Below, piece by piece: positions 20,370 through 30,318 of a stretch of 64,000 nt of DNA. The stretch's first letter is position 1; each line of letters begins with the position of its first letter. The translations under genes and the position numbers were made by a program. The notes beneath the pieces are model-generated. The model saw nothing but the letters and a program-made list of their open reading frames with translations. It ran no database searches and was not told the origin of the DNA. Source of the stretch: Beaufortia kweichowensis (Eukaryota; Chordata; Actinopteri; Cypriniformes; Gastromyzontidae); contig CM032801.1 of the NCBI GenBank assembly GCA_019155185.1, positions 1-64,000 of the forward strand, read 5' to 3'.

Positions 20370-21539
20370 TAGGGATGGGTATCGTTAAGGTTTTAACGGT
20401 ATTACTACTTTTATCGATACCACTTATCGATCCGGTACTTTAACGGTACTCTTATCGGTACTTTTTGTTGTGTTTTTAATAAAAAACAAAAACAAATTGA
20501 GAACAGAATTAACACTTTATTTTTGAAATGTAAAATAAAATAATTATCTATAGCCTAACAAACAGCAATGTTTGAGCAAATATATATTATACAAACAAAA
20601 TAAATCAAATAAATAATTTCTTTTGTAAAAGAATGTCCAGTGCTTTAAAGCAACACAGTTGGGGCAGGTAGACTGCAAAAGAACTGGACTTAAAACGTAT
20701 ACATGTCTGGAACTACTTGCAATGTACACTACAAAATGTAAGTGTATGTATTTCATCACTACAAATTCATTATTAGGTCATTTCTACTTTAGTTTCTACT
20801 ATAGTTTATTCTTATTCATCTATTTGTAAATGCAGTACTGTAAAGGCATTTTTAATGTCTGTGATTTATTTAGTTTACTGCAGAAAAAATACGCATGTTA
20901 TTCATAATTTAACTGAACGTGATGTATTTATTAAATGATTAAATACTAATTTAGAGAGACCTTATAGGATGCTTATGTCGTTGTTATTTGGGAAGACTGC
21001 TAGTATATTAACCTGAGGAGGTGGATGATGAACTAACTAGGCAGTCGAAAACTTTCTCTGTCCGCACATGATGAACTTTTGAAAGATGTTTTGACGGATT
21101 GCTTGTGTTTCCGCCCTTACAAGCTAAAATCTTGTTGCACGTGTTGTAACGATCATTGTCTGCATCTACTCGAGTGAAATGTAAACATACTTTACACCGT
21201 TTGCTTCTCTCCGCCATCGTCACCCTATTAAGCGCGAGCTTTCGTGTTGTGTGCGTGCGCGCGCACTCAGTGTACTCAGGGACAGACAGGGACATTTGGC
21301 GCATGATGGATAAAAATGCAGGTAAATGTCTAAATAGGCTATTATCGTAAATTAGAAATGGTTGGACAGTTAAAATGCGCAAGATAACGTTTATTTAGCA
21401 TTAATAAACAGGACATGTATTTTCTTAATTTCTCCAGTCCCGAAAGCAGAACCGATAGCGTCAAAGCTTATCGATACTTCTGTCTTTCATAATTTAGCAC
21501 CGGGGCTAGTTTAATACCGGGTTTCGGTACCCATCCCTA
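20370..21539 (-). mobile_element. hAT element, non-autonomous
   Basis: Terminal inverted repeats TAGGGATGGGTA and TACCCATCCCTA, with the 8-bp target duplication TTCACTCA (20362-20369 and 21540-21547) typical of hAT. The 1.17 kb interior keeps only a BED-finger exon; the RNase H-like catalytic domain is absent. It would need a transposase from a relative. Confidence 0.9.
21008..21217 (-). CDS. BED zinc-finger exon of a hAT transposase
   Basis: From the ATG the product begins MAERSKRCKVCLHFTRVDAD and continues with CNKILACKGGNTSNPSKHL and SKVHHVRTEK, a BED-type finger with CxxC and the HxxxxH end. BED fingers bind transposon ends. The Trp usual near position 11 reads Cys. After a Ser/Thr run a CAG|GTTAAT donor (near 21013) suggests splicing to a catalytic exon that is no longer in the element. 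Alone it could make a small DNA-binding protein. Confidence 0.75.
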   Translation of the reverse strand: MAERSKRCKVCLHFTRVDADNDRYNTCNKILACKGGNTSNPSKHLSKVHHVRTEKVFDCLVSSSSTSSG

Positions 21540-21547
21540 TTCACTCA

Positions 21548-22335
21548 TGATTGTCTCTGCTTAATGCTCATAACACAACCCTTAAACTGTGCGATACTGT
21601 TACCGGCTCTGTAGTATTACTGTATTGGGCACGGACCGTTATTCATCAAGGCCAGAGGAATAACGTAATTGGTTGAACACTCGGCAGGACGAGTGCTCTA
21701 GAGGCCACCGTTGTTACTTTTACTGCACCAGGTAATGCTACAAAATGCATAAAGTTAATAATCTTTATCTGTAAGTATTTCCATTGAGCCACAAATAATT
21801 ATTCCCTGAAACAGAACAGTGTTTTAAATAACACCTTCCTAGTTTCACTACAAAATATATATTCTAAAAATGTTTTAAATAAATTTTAAATATTGAAATG
21901 AGACTAGCACTTATGAACACAAAAGCCACACCACACAAATAGCTTTTAATTGGTTTATTTCGTTAGCAAACAAGTAAGTATATTGTTAAGACCAGTGAGA
22001 TTTGCTGCTTGCAGTCGAGGGAGGAGTTGAAGACAAAGCCATCAAGTTGGACACCTGCTTCTTGCCATAGTAAAGATCGCTCTGTGCTCACTTTTTTAAT
22101 AGCAGATTAAGTAAATTAGATCTAACATTTGTCAATTAAAAAAACCTTTTAATTAAAATCTTTTGACATGAAACACTTTATATTGAATATGTTATTTGCT
22201 GCCTTGTACTGTATTTGATAAAGTTAATTATAAGCTTAAGTAGGGACTGTATTCTTTTTACTTGTACTTTCATAAAAACATACATGAATGAGTATTAATT
22301 AACCAAATGTTTAAGAATAAACCTGAAATACACGT
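21548..22335. other. Unassigned sequence
   Basis: AT-rich with no substantial frame. Part of the sequence around 21560-21750 continues the material interrupted by the hAT element. Nothing further recognised. Confidence 0.4.
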
Positions 22336-22530
22336 GATCATTGTCGTATCCAAAAGCCCTGTGCAGCCGCTCCTGTTCTCGAATCGCACTTGCGGTACTT
22401 TAATGCCATACGTCACAGTCACATGGCATCTGCGTCGGTTGAAGTCGGACAAAATTTCTAACCAGCATACATTGCTTCAAGTCAGCCGCCGATCGGTTTG
22501 CGCTATGCCGCATGAAGTCGAACACACCTT
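22336..22530. repeat. Degenerate MITE-like fragment (GAAGTCGAACA end)
   Basis: Ends CATGAAGTCGAACACACC, matching the ends of the small palindromic element at 33640-33794, and carries related internal words (GCCGATC, TGCGC, GCGGTACT). The left end is not clear. Likely a member of the same miniature inverted-repeat family. Confidence 0.45.
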
Positions 22531-23018
22531 TTTTATATATGTATATTTTCTTAATGCTTAATACAATAAACCGTGCAAATACACCACAAAATATAAACAA
22601 AATAAAACAATTAGGGGGACAAAGCAAAATAAATCATATTAACAAATTTGAATAATTACATGACATTAAATACAGAGACATTAAATGTTATCAGACAATT
22701 TAACTGACATTAGATCATTTTTACATTCTTTTCTAAAAACACAAAAACAAGGTTTGACATTTAAGTATTTAGATTTATGAATGTGGAACTTCACAAGTAA
22801 TAAGACCAAAATAAATCACATAAAATTAACCTTTTTTAGAGTGATCATAGTCAACAAAACCTAGAACCACATCCTTTCAGTATAATACACAATCATCATA
22901 TATCTCTTTGTGTACAAATCCCAACACATCTTACCAAAATATTTGAATAAAAGTACAATACCAAAAAAGATGAACAACTGTTTCATCAGCATGATCACAA
23001 AAAGAGTAACTAGAGGAG

Positions 23019-23660
23019 TAGAGCTGCACGATTAATCGTTAAAGGATCGAGATCTCGATTCACTCATACGATCTCATTCATAAATGTCAACGATTTTTGA
23101 TTGGCGTTGGTGATTCCGGTGAAGCAGAGAAAGCAGTAGCCTATAAAACTTGTTTTCCATTTTACTGCACTACTTTTTCATTGTTTTTTTGTGTGTAAGG
23201 GTTATTTCGGAGCCCAAAACACCCAAAACGCGAGTGCAATGGACAAACACGTGTGTACTGTATGTGTGTTTATAAAAACCTATGATAAATAATGCAGTGC
23301 CTTCTGTGTGAACAGTCCTAATTGAGGTCTTATTATGACCCTGGTTAGAAATATTCACATGATCAGAAGTACTGGATAAAAGTTCACATATAAACACTAA
23401 TGTCTATGTGATCAAAACAGAGCACATCACATTTTGAACGTAAATTGGCGTATTTATTCAAATAACACATTTATCGATTACATTGTTTCACCACTAGGTG
23501 TGGACAACGACTCTAAAAATGTATTTTTCATGAATCATTCATTCAATGCTGATTCATCCAGTAATTGATCAAGTGAAAAAATGAAACATTTTAAATGTAC
23601 TGCAACAGTTAATATTTAGATATTTAAGATTCTCAATTTAGCCAGAATCGTGCAGCTCTA
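23019..23660. mobile_element. hAT-type MITE
   Basis: Inverted ends TAGAGCTGCACGATT and AATCGTGCAGCTCTA with 8-bp target duplication TAGAGGAG (23011-23018, 23661-23668). 642 bp, no coding capacity. Inserted into the minus-strand LINE. Confidence 0.92.
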
Positions 23661-23968
23661 TAGAGGAGATATCCTTTTAAAACCATTTAAAAAAATGGTT
23701 TGCAGGGTAGCACTTATGAATTATTTTATAAGCCATTTATTTTACATTTATTTTATAAAAAATGAGTGTGGAAGCCTAAACACTTTATGCCAGCAAATAT
23801 TACCTGCCACATTATTCCAGTAAGCAAATACAGGTGGCAAAGTAACAATATCCTTTTAGAACAGTGAACGGATAGCCCTGTTATTATTTTTACTAGACAA
23901 AAAACACAGTTTACCCACAGAAGTATTTACCAGACTCAAAGATAGCGAAGAAAGTGAATGGGCACCTC

Positions 23969-24366
23969 TGTCATGGAGTCGAATACGATCCCTTCAGCAT
24001 CGGATTCGATCCCACACTTCACCCGTTCTGCATCCCCGCACTATTGAACTCAAATTCCCACAATTCATTGCACTCAGCTCACCTGTTCCCTATCACCAGC
24101 ACTCAGCCCCTCAACCAGCTTCACCTGTTTCACCTCGTTACCGGACTCTTTAAAATGTGTGTTTTCTTTGTGTCTTTGTCTGGTATTGTTGTTAACTTTG
24201 TTGGTGTGACCGTGCATTGTATGTTCTGGAGACCTTTAAGTTTAACTCAGCGAGTGGTTTCTCCTCTGAAGTGAGGTTTGTACCTGTTTGATATTCCTCT
24301 GATGAAGTTCAAGTAAAAGACTTTGATCAGTATTCTCATGTATGTCTCGTCTGATGCACGGTAACA
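23969..24366 (+). mobile_element. Solo LTR
   Basis: TGTCATGGAG to CACGGTAACA, 398 bp, flanked by ACCTC at 23964-23968 and 24367-24371. Layout (TTCACCTGTT, GTCTGGTATTGTTG, AGTAAAAGACTT, GTAACA end) is that of the Ser/Gln-rich element LTRs, so it is probably a relict of that family after LTR-LTR recombination. It interrupts the LINE. Confidence 0.9.
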
Positions 24367-24834
24367 ACCTCTCAGTAAAACAGGGGCGCCTGATGGGATT
24401 GAACCCACAACTATAGAAAATTCTTTGGTAGATTCAGGAAATTGAAAATGTTCTAGAAATTCCTTATATGAAAATAACAACCCTTGAAAATGAATTAACT
24501 GGCTTACTAACAAAATCCTTTTATCACTACAATTCTTAAAAGTAGATTTATTCTTGTGCAAAACATTACAATTATTTCAAATGAAATACTTGCGTGGTGA
24601 AAAATTGTGCTTGAAAATCAAAGACCAAGCCAATACAGCCTGTCTGTGGAAAGCTGATGATGTTGCTGGTAATTTTTCAGTTTTGTAGTTACACAACAAA
24701 AGAAAATCAATGCCACCAATCTGAGACGACACATAACTGGGAATACAATTACATAAGGACCCTGTTATTTTTTTATTGTTTTAACCAATTGATTTTAAAA
24801 GTATAGTTTAAGGTACTACATGTCTCCTAATATT

Positions 24835-24870
24835 TGTAAGTCGCTTTGGATAAAAGCGTCAGCTAAATGG
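24835..24870 (+). repeat. Fish SINE/LINE-type 3' tail
   Basis: TGTAAGTCGCTTTGGATAAA followed by AGCGTCAGCTAAATG is a conserved 3' tail shared by several fish SINEs and their partner LINEs. The 5' part is not recognised. Confidence 0.55.
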
Positions 24871-25029
24871 TTGTTTTGATTTAAGGATGGGTGTTGATTT
24901 CTATTTATTTTTTTCTCACCCATCTATAGCGACATTAAGATCACTTTAGATGGCAAGTTGATAACACAACACTACCAAAACAATAACTGTAGTTTCTAAA
25001 TGAGGTTAGGCTAACGTATATAACTTCAT

Positions 25030-25845
25030 CTCACAACAGAACCACAGCGCATCTCACAGCAGAACCACAGTGCATCACTCACAGCAGAACCACAGCGCAT
25101 CATCTCACAGCAGAACAACAGCGCATCTCACAGCAGAACCACAGTGCATCACTCACAGCAGAACCACAGCGCATCACTCACAGCAGAACCACAGCGCATC
25201 ATCTCACAGCAGAACCACAGTGCATCATCTCACAGCAGAACCACAGTGCATCACTCACAGCAGAACCACAGTGCATCATCTCACAGCAGAACAACAGCGC
25301 ATCTCACAGCAAAACCGCAGCGCACCATCTCACAGCAGAACCAAGAGCATCATCTCACAGCAGAACCGAGCGCATCATCTCACAGCAGAACGCAGAGTGC
25401 ATCATCTCACAGCAGAACCACAGTGCATCACTCACAGCAGAACCACAGTGCATCACTCACAGCAGAACCACAGTGCATCATCTCACAGCAGAACAACAGC
25501 GCATCTCACAGCAAAACCGCAGCGCATCATCTCACAGCAGAACCGCAGCGCATCATCTCACAGCAGAACCGCAGCGCATCATCTCACAGCAGAACCGCAG
25601 CGCATCATCTCACAGCAGAACCGCAGCGCATCATCTCACAGCAGAACCGCAGCGCATCATCTCACAGCAGAACCAAGCGAGCGCATCATCTCACAGCAGA
25701 ACGCAAGAGCGCATCATCTCACAGCAGAACCAAGAAGCGCGCATCATCTCACAGCAGAACCGCAGCGCATCATCTCACAGCAGAACCGCAGCGCATCATC
25801 TCACAGCAGAACCGCAGCGCATCATCTCACAGCAACCAGCCGATT
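25030..25845 (+). repeat. 26-bp minisatellite
   Basis: About thirty tandem units of the type TCTCACAGCAGAACC plus GCAGCGCATCA, with length variants of 22-29 bp. Unit lengths are not multiples of three, and long frames with the same repeated words (SQQNRSAS, LTAEPQ) are open in all three plus frames, because the unit has no stop on that strand. The second half is more uniform than the first. Not a gene; no unique spacers, so not a CRISPR array. Confidence 0.92.
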
Positions 25846-25869
25846 CAGTCAAAGTTTCATTAGCCCATG

Positions 25870-26985
25870 TGCATAAATGATGAATCAGCTGTTTGAATTA
25901 ACGACTCGACTCACACATTAGACGCTCACTTGCCGTCACTGGCGTTTTAATTTTGCTTAAAACTTAGCTAGCAGAAGGTCCGCAGAGCATTTAGCTTGTA
26001 GGCAGAGATGTAACAACATACAGGCTTCCTCATATCAGCCCATCTGGGATCTGATTAATTAACTTTTGTGCATTTTTGTTTCATATGCTATTCTGTGTTT
26101 TCTTTGTGACAAACGTAATGAGTTGAGCATATTTTGAAGTTTTGAAATTTGTTGAACACCCTTTGATGAAACTCTGCAATTTGTGTATTTTAATGCTGTT
26201 AGATGTGACTCAGTCATACTGAGCCATACATTCTGAAGTTATGAAATTTGATGAAATGATGTAAAACTTGCTGTTGGATATAACTTAATTCCAATTTAAT
26301 CTTCCTAATAAAAAGACTGTTCTACTCTTCATTTTTTATATTTATATAATTTTTTATTTTTACCATTATTTAATGGTAATATCACTCCTTTGATACCGAC
26401 ACAAAGGAGATGACACAGGCCTACAGAAACATTTTATTGTCAGATGTAGCTTTGCACACTCCCACCATCTAGAATGATTTTGATCAACATTTTAGTGTTA
26501 ATAACGGGCTTTCTTAACTTGTTATATTTTACAGCTTATCAATTGATAAGATTTTGTAGGCTTTGCATACACATGTGCACCCTCTAAAACCCCGACACCA
26601 TAGAACCCCCACATAACAAATCCCAATTTAACCCCTGATTATAACCACTACATGGCAGCAGATCTTCACTCATTGGCTCATTGTAAACAACACAATTACT
26701 TTTAAAATACATATTTAGATGTTATTTGTTATGTAACAATACAAAAATGTAACATCCAATTATTTGCATTGTTCTAAAGGCTAGTATTTTATGTCTATTA
26801 GCTGCTAATATCTGGTATGTGTTAAGTTGTCGACTGAGCACCTATGTATCTCCTTAGTTTTCAGTGTTTCACTAAGTTTTAAGTTTTGCTATGCACCTTT
26901 TATTTAAGTTAATTGATGCAGCTCCTTACAGTAAGGTTAAAGTCTAATTTTTTCCAAACTTTAACTCTCATATTGCTCTATCAGT
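25870..26985. other. AT-rich unassigned sequence
   Basis: No frame or repeat with recognisable family. The last few hundred bases may be the 5' untranslated region of the LINE whose endonuclease starts near 26990. Confidence 0.4.
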
Positions 26986-26989
26986 TGTT

Positions 26990-27065
26990 GTTAATACGTC
27001 TTTATCTATCATTACTCTCAATGCCAGGGGGATAAAAAATATTGTTAAACGCATGGCATTATTTT
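26990..27065 (+). mobile_element. Start of Tx1/L1-like LINE ORF2 (endonuclease)
   Basis: Reads ITLNARGIKNIVKRMALF, the first strand of an APE-type endonuclease (LNVRG-like). It joins in frame to LFVKQHKSDFCFIQESHS at 34536 if the MULE-like element and one target duplication are removed. This fixes the insertion site exactly. Confidence 0.8.
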
Positions 27066-28409
27066 ACCTCTGTGAAGTTGGCACCCCATATAAATAAAGA
27101 GTAACTAAAACTATACCATCTGTTTGTGCTGTGTTTGTGCTGATTTGTGCCGCAAAAACAAGCATTTGTGCTGTTTTGGATTCGGAGATATTAAACATTA
27201 TTTCTTTGGATGCGTGACGTCACTCTCCACCCCATGTAGTGCAAATCGCATCAGATCCGCGGCGTTCGTTTGTGTTCGATTTGTGCCGGTTTGTGCCATT
27301 AAAACAAACCCTGTAACTACATTCCTTCATGAGATATAACAATAAAGTTTTTAAGACCTGTGACGTCACTCTCCACCCCATGTCGCCTAAATCACTCCAA
27401 ACAGGTGTTGTTCGTTTGTGCTCGGTTTGTGCTGGTTTGTGCCATTAAAATGACCATTGTATTTTTTTCCCTGCCTTGAATATAACGAAAAGTATTTAGG
27501 GCCGTGACGTCACTCTCCACCCCATGTCGCCTAAAGCATCTCAAACAGTGTTGCCAACTTAGCGACTTTGTCGCTAGATTTAGCAACTTTTCAGACCCCT
27601 TTAGCGACTTTTTTTTTAAAAAGCGCCTAGCGACAAATCTAGCGACTTTTGGACAAATCTTAGCAACTTTCCAAATGCCGCCAGTACTGTCCTGCGAGCA
27701 CGAGCGAGGTCTTGCTTTCCCGGTACAGCAGTTACACCTCTCCCTGTGTCTGCTCTGATCAGGGAGGGCTGGCTCCGGCTGAGAGGAGCAGCACTTTCCA
27801 GCGACCGCACGGCATCTGACATAGACGTGAATGAGCTGCGCATGTGCAAACGGTGTTGCCACGGACAAATCACTTACCTGCTTCTCATTTGTTTCAAATA
27901 TTTAATTGCCGTTTCTTCTTCGTTAATTGATAACAGTTTTATACTGGACATTATGTGCGCACGGATTAGAGGAAACAGTTATAAAGTACAACCATTAGGC
28001 AGAATGCAAACACGACGTCATTACGTCATTAATATGCAAATTTACGCATGACGTCACTTAGCGACATTTAGCGACTTTTCGGGCAGACTTTAGCTACTTT
28101 CCATTGAAAATAGTTGGCAACACTGATCTCAAACAGAAAGCGTTTGTTTGTGCTCTATTTGTGCCGGTTTGTGCTCTTAAAAAAAACCCGGTTACAATGA
28201 TCTTCTCTTAAATATAACAAAAAACTAACCTGTACGAGCTGTCATTCTCCACCTCACCCCGTGAAACAAACGCTGTGACTTCTCCTGAAGTGAAGATATA
28301 ACAAGAAGGTTTTTCTCTCCATCCCATGTCCTCAACATCGCCTTCAATCGGGTCCCTCAGAAAGAAACACTCTCTCATCTTCAGACATTGGGTATGTTCG
28401 ACTTCATGC
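27066..28409. repeat. MULE left inverted-repeat arm
   Basis: Without the nested MITE the arm is about 756 bp and pairs with 33777-34529. It is built from roughly 144-bp tandem blocks, each with TTTGTGC-type words (GTTTGTGC, ATTTGTGCCGG) and GTGACGTCACTCTCCACC followed by CCATGT. TGACGTCA, a perfect CRE/ATF palindrome, appears at about 27217, 27361 and 27505. Confidence 0.88.
27546..28125. mobile_element. hAT-type MITE in MULE left arm
   Basis: Ends CAGTGTTGCCAAC and GTTGGCAACACTG, duplication ATCTCAAA (27538-27545, 28126-28133). The uninterrupted sequence is preserved in the opposite arm near 34045-34060. Interior has repeated TTAGCGACTTT words and no gene. Confidence 0.94.
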
Positions 28410-28637
28410 GCCATGTGCTTTGGGTAGTAATATAAACATCTTCTAGTTCGTTTGTGCTCACATCGCGTGGTACTATTATTCTTTTTTAGATGTGGCAAGT
28501 TTTTATCGCCATGACACTTCAAATTAATCACACACGGTCTGTATTGAGAATTTAAACCATTTGTATGCATTCTTGTTCGTCAGAATGTTTGTTATCACTG
28601 TGTTTTTCAACATTTTATTTTAAACAAATACGCTTGT

Positions 28638-28682
28638 TACATTTACATTTAGTTGATGCTTTGATATTCAAAGCGACATAAT
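28638..28682 (-). repeat. SINE/LINE-type 3' tail, reverse orientation
   Basis: On the minus strand TGTCGCTTTGAATATCAAAG then CATCAACTAAATGTAAATGT, the same tail class as at 24835. Only the tail is recognisable. Confidence 0.5.
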
Positions 28683-28689
28683 GAAGCGA

Positions 28690-29426
28690 CACATCATAAG
28701 AAGGCAACAATAGTACTAAGAAGTGCTTTAGAAAATTGCGTTAAGCGTTGATATGATGCGTTGTAACAAATGAGTGAATGAAGTTTGGTTTAAATTTGCA
28801 TATGTATAAATGTGTATAATCAGTGCATTTAAAAATGATGCTAAAATTCTAAGATGTGGCAAAGCTTAACCAGTGAAGCAGTGACGGGTATCAGTGTGTT
28901 TAGTATTTATGTTTTCAAGTATTTTTAAACAATAACTGGAAAACTAGTGGACCGCTATCAAATCATAAGTTGATTTTGGATGCCTTTAACTTAAATTTTA
29001 GGGGCAAGCATTCTTCAAGATTTTTTAAAAGGTCTTCAAAATGAGAGCTGCTTCCCACAACCACATGTTGGTACTGACATTTTCTTACTGTACTTACAAG
29101 CATGGATTGAAAACAGAATTGTATTTCATGAATTATCTAACATGATGAAACAATATCATATCCCACAGCTTGTGTCTGTCAAATGCAAAGAAATAACATA
29201 ACAGTTTTATTTAAAACTATACAAACTTTTAAACCGGTATAATGCCAATTAACTGTAATCTAATCAAGTATGAAAATGAACAAATAACCAAAAATAAACA
29301 AATAACTAACAACTGCTGCTCAAAAATCAGAGCTTTTTAAACGGGTATTATGTCAATAAATGAAATGTTTTTATGAACTATTTTTTTCTGCAGAAGCAAG
29401 TCCACTAAATGAATAATCTAATAGAT
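28690..29426. other. MULE interior downstream of the gene
   Basis: AT-rich, no frame; 3' flank of the minus-strand gene. No repeat recognised. Confidence 0.5.
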
Positions 29427-30310
29427 TTAGTCCTCCTTTGTAAACAATATGACATGGGGTTGTATTTTTGTCTTTGCAGAGACTGTTGTGACATGTTCAG
29501 ACAGGTCATCATATTTCTCCCAGCCAAGCGATGTTCTTCTGCAGTAAGCCACCTAATGTCCAAGAGATGCTCTTGTAGGTCCTGGAGTGAATGCAACAAC
29601 ACCTCGCAGAGTAAACAAATGATTGCCCAGGTCCATGTTTACAGGGATTTCAGACAGTGGATGGTTAGTATCTGCACTTGTTTCAATACACAGCAGTTGA
29701 CCAGTAATGCAGCTGTGTGTGACTGAGCCGTTGCAGAGAAATTTATCTGATAAATCATCTTTTACTTTCCAGCTATCTGGGCACTCTTGTGGTGATTTTA
29801 GTGGCTTCAGACATTTGGACCTGTTCAGGTGGAGTCCATCTTCTAGTGCTGCTTGGAGGCTTTTCAGTCCACTGGTTTGTAGAATATTTACATTGATTGG
29901 TAGGAGTGAAATGGCTCTTGATGATTTTATTTTCCGACTGCAGTATGAAGAAGAGCATTCTGTTGTAACTGTTGCACTTGGTACTTGTTTCATTGTGGAT
30001 GTAATTATGTTAGCAACGTTGCACTCTGCATTGACCTGCCTCACACCTGACTTTAGGTAAACGCATTGAAATGTTTCCAACAACATTTTTGCCCTTTTTC
30101 TGTAAGCATCTTTTCCAACTCCTTTTGTGACAACTGTCTTCACCAAATCAAAAATTTCAATTCTTGTGTGCTCTTTGTTGAGATAATGGCAGAATGGTGC
30201 ACTGTCACAGAATGCAGAGCAAAGGCACTGGCAAAAGGAGTCAAAGGCACAGGTATTGGTTACACTCACCATCATTTTGTCAACTGTGATAGATGTTTTA
30301 GCATGGTAGT
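29427..30310 (-). pseudogene. USP-like (peptidase C19) domain of the MULE gene
   Basis: USPs remove ubiquitin with a Cys-His catalytic pair. The Cys box reads MMVSVTNTCAFDSFCQCLC, comparable to the NTCYMNSxLQ signature. After about 215 residues the His box reads LRGVVAFTPGPTRASLGH, then a TAG stop where Tyr is expected (GHYVAYC in the family), and the frame continues VAYCRRTSLGWEKYDDLSEH, matching the usual His box and W-x-x-YDD, and closes with HVILFTKED like the USP C-terminal strand. It joins the transposase through a frameshift near 30310-30320 with no sign of a splice pair. Catalytic Cys and His are retained; Tyr to stop disables it. Confidence 0.72.
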
Positions 30311-30318
30311 TGCCATTT

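Larger units (their letters stand above)
22600..24740 (-). mobile_element. Tx1/L1-like LINE 3' fragment, interrupted
   Basis: Three minus-strand blocks match the C-terminal region of the same kind of LINE as at 34530-38219: ILLVSQLIHFQGLLFSYKEF with IPSGAPVLLRG (24380-24600), a KNNNRAIRSLF block (about 23760-23960), and the zinc-knuckle-like end CDHADETVVHLFWYCTFIQI (about 22900-23010). Insertions at 23019 and 23969 separate the blocks. Many stops; dead. Family is inferred from resemblance to the other copy. Confidence 0.75.

Noticed and set aside
19828..21760. Solo LTR around the hAT element starting TGTCACGGGG
   Set aside because: A paired end and a target duplication could not be found; only a poly(A)-like signal and composition suggest it.
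25030..25845. CRISPR-like regular array
   Set aside because: Units are directly adjacent with no unique spacers, and the genome is clearly eukaryotic.
25070..25880. Three long plus-strand frames (up to 268 residues) across the AGCAGAACC repeats
   Set aside because: They are the same minisatellite read in three phases, with no unique sequence, signal or domain.
29707..30060. Plus-strand 117-residue frame in the MULE gene
   Set aside because: Antisense to the better supported USP-like domain; no recognisable motif.
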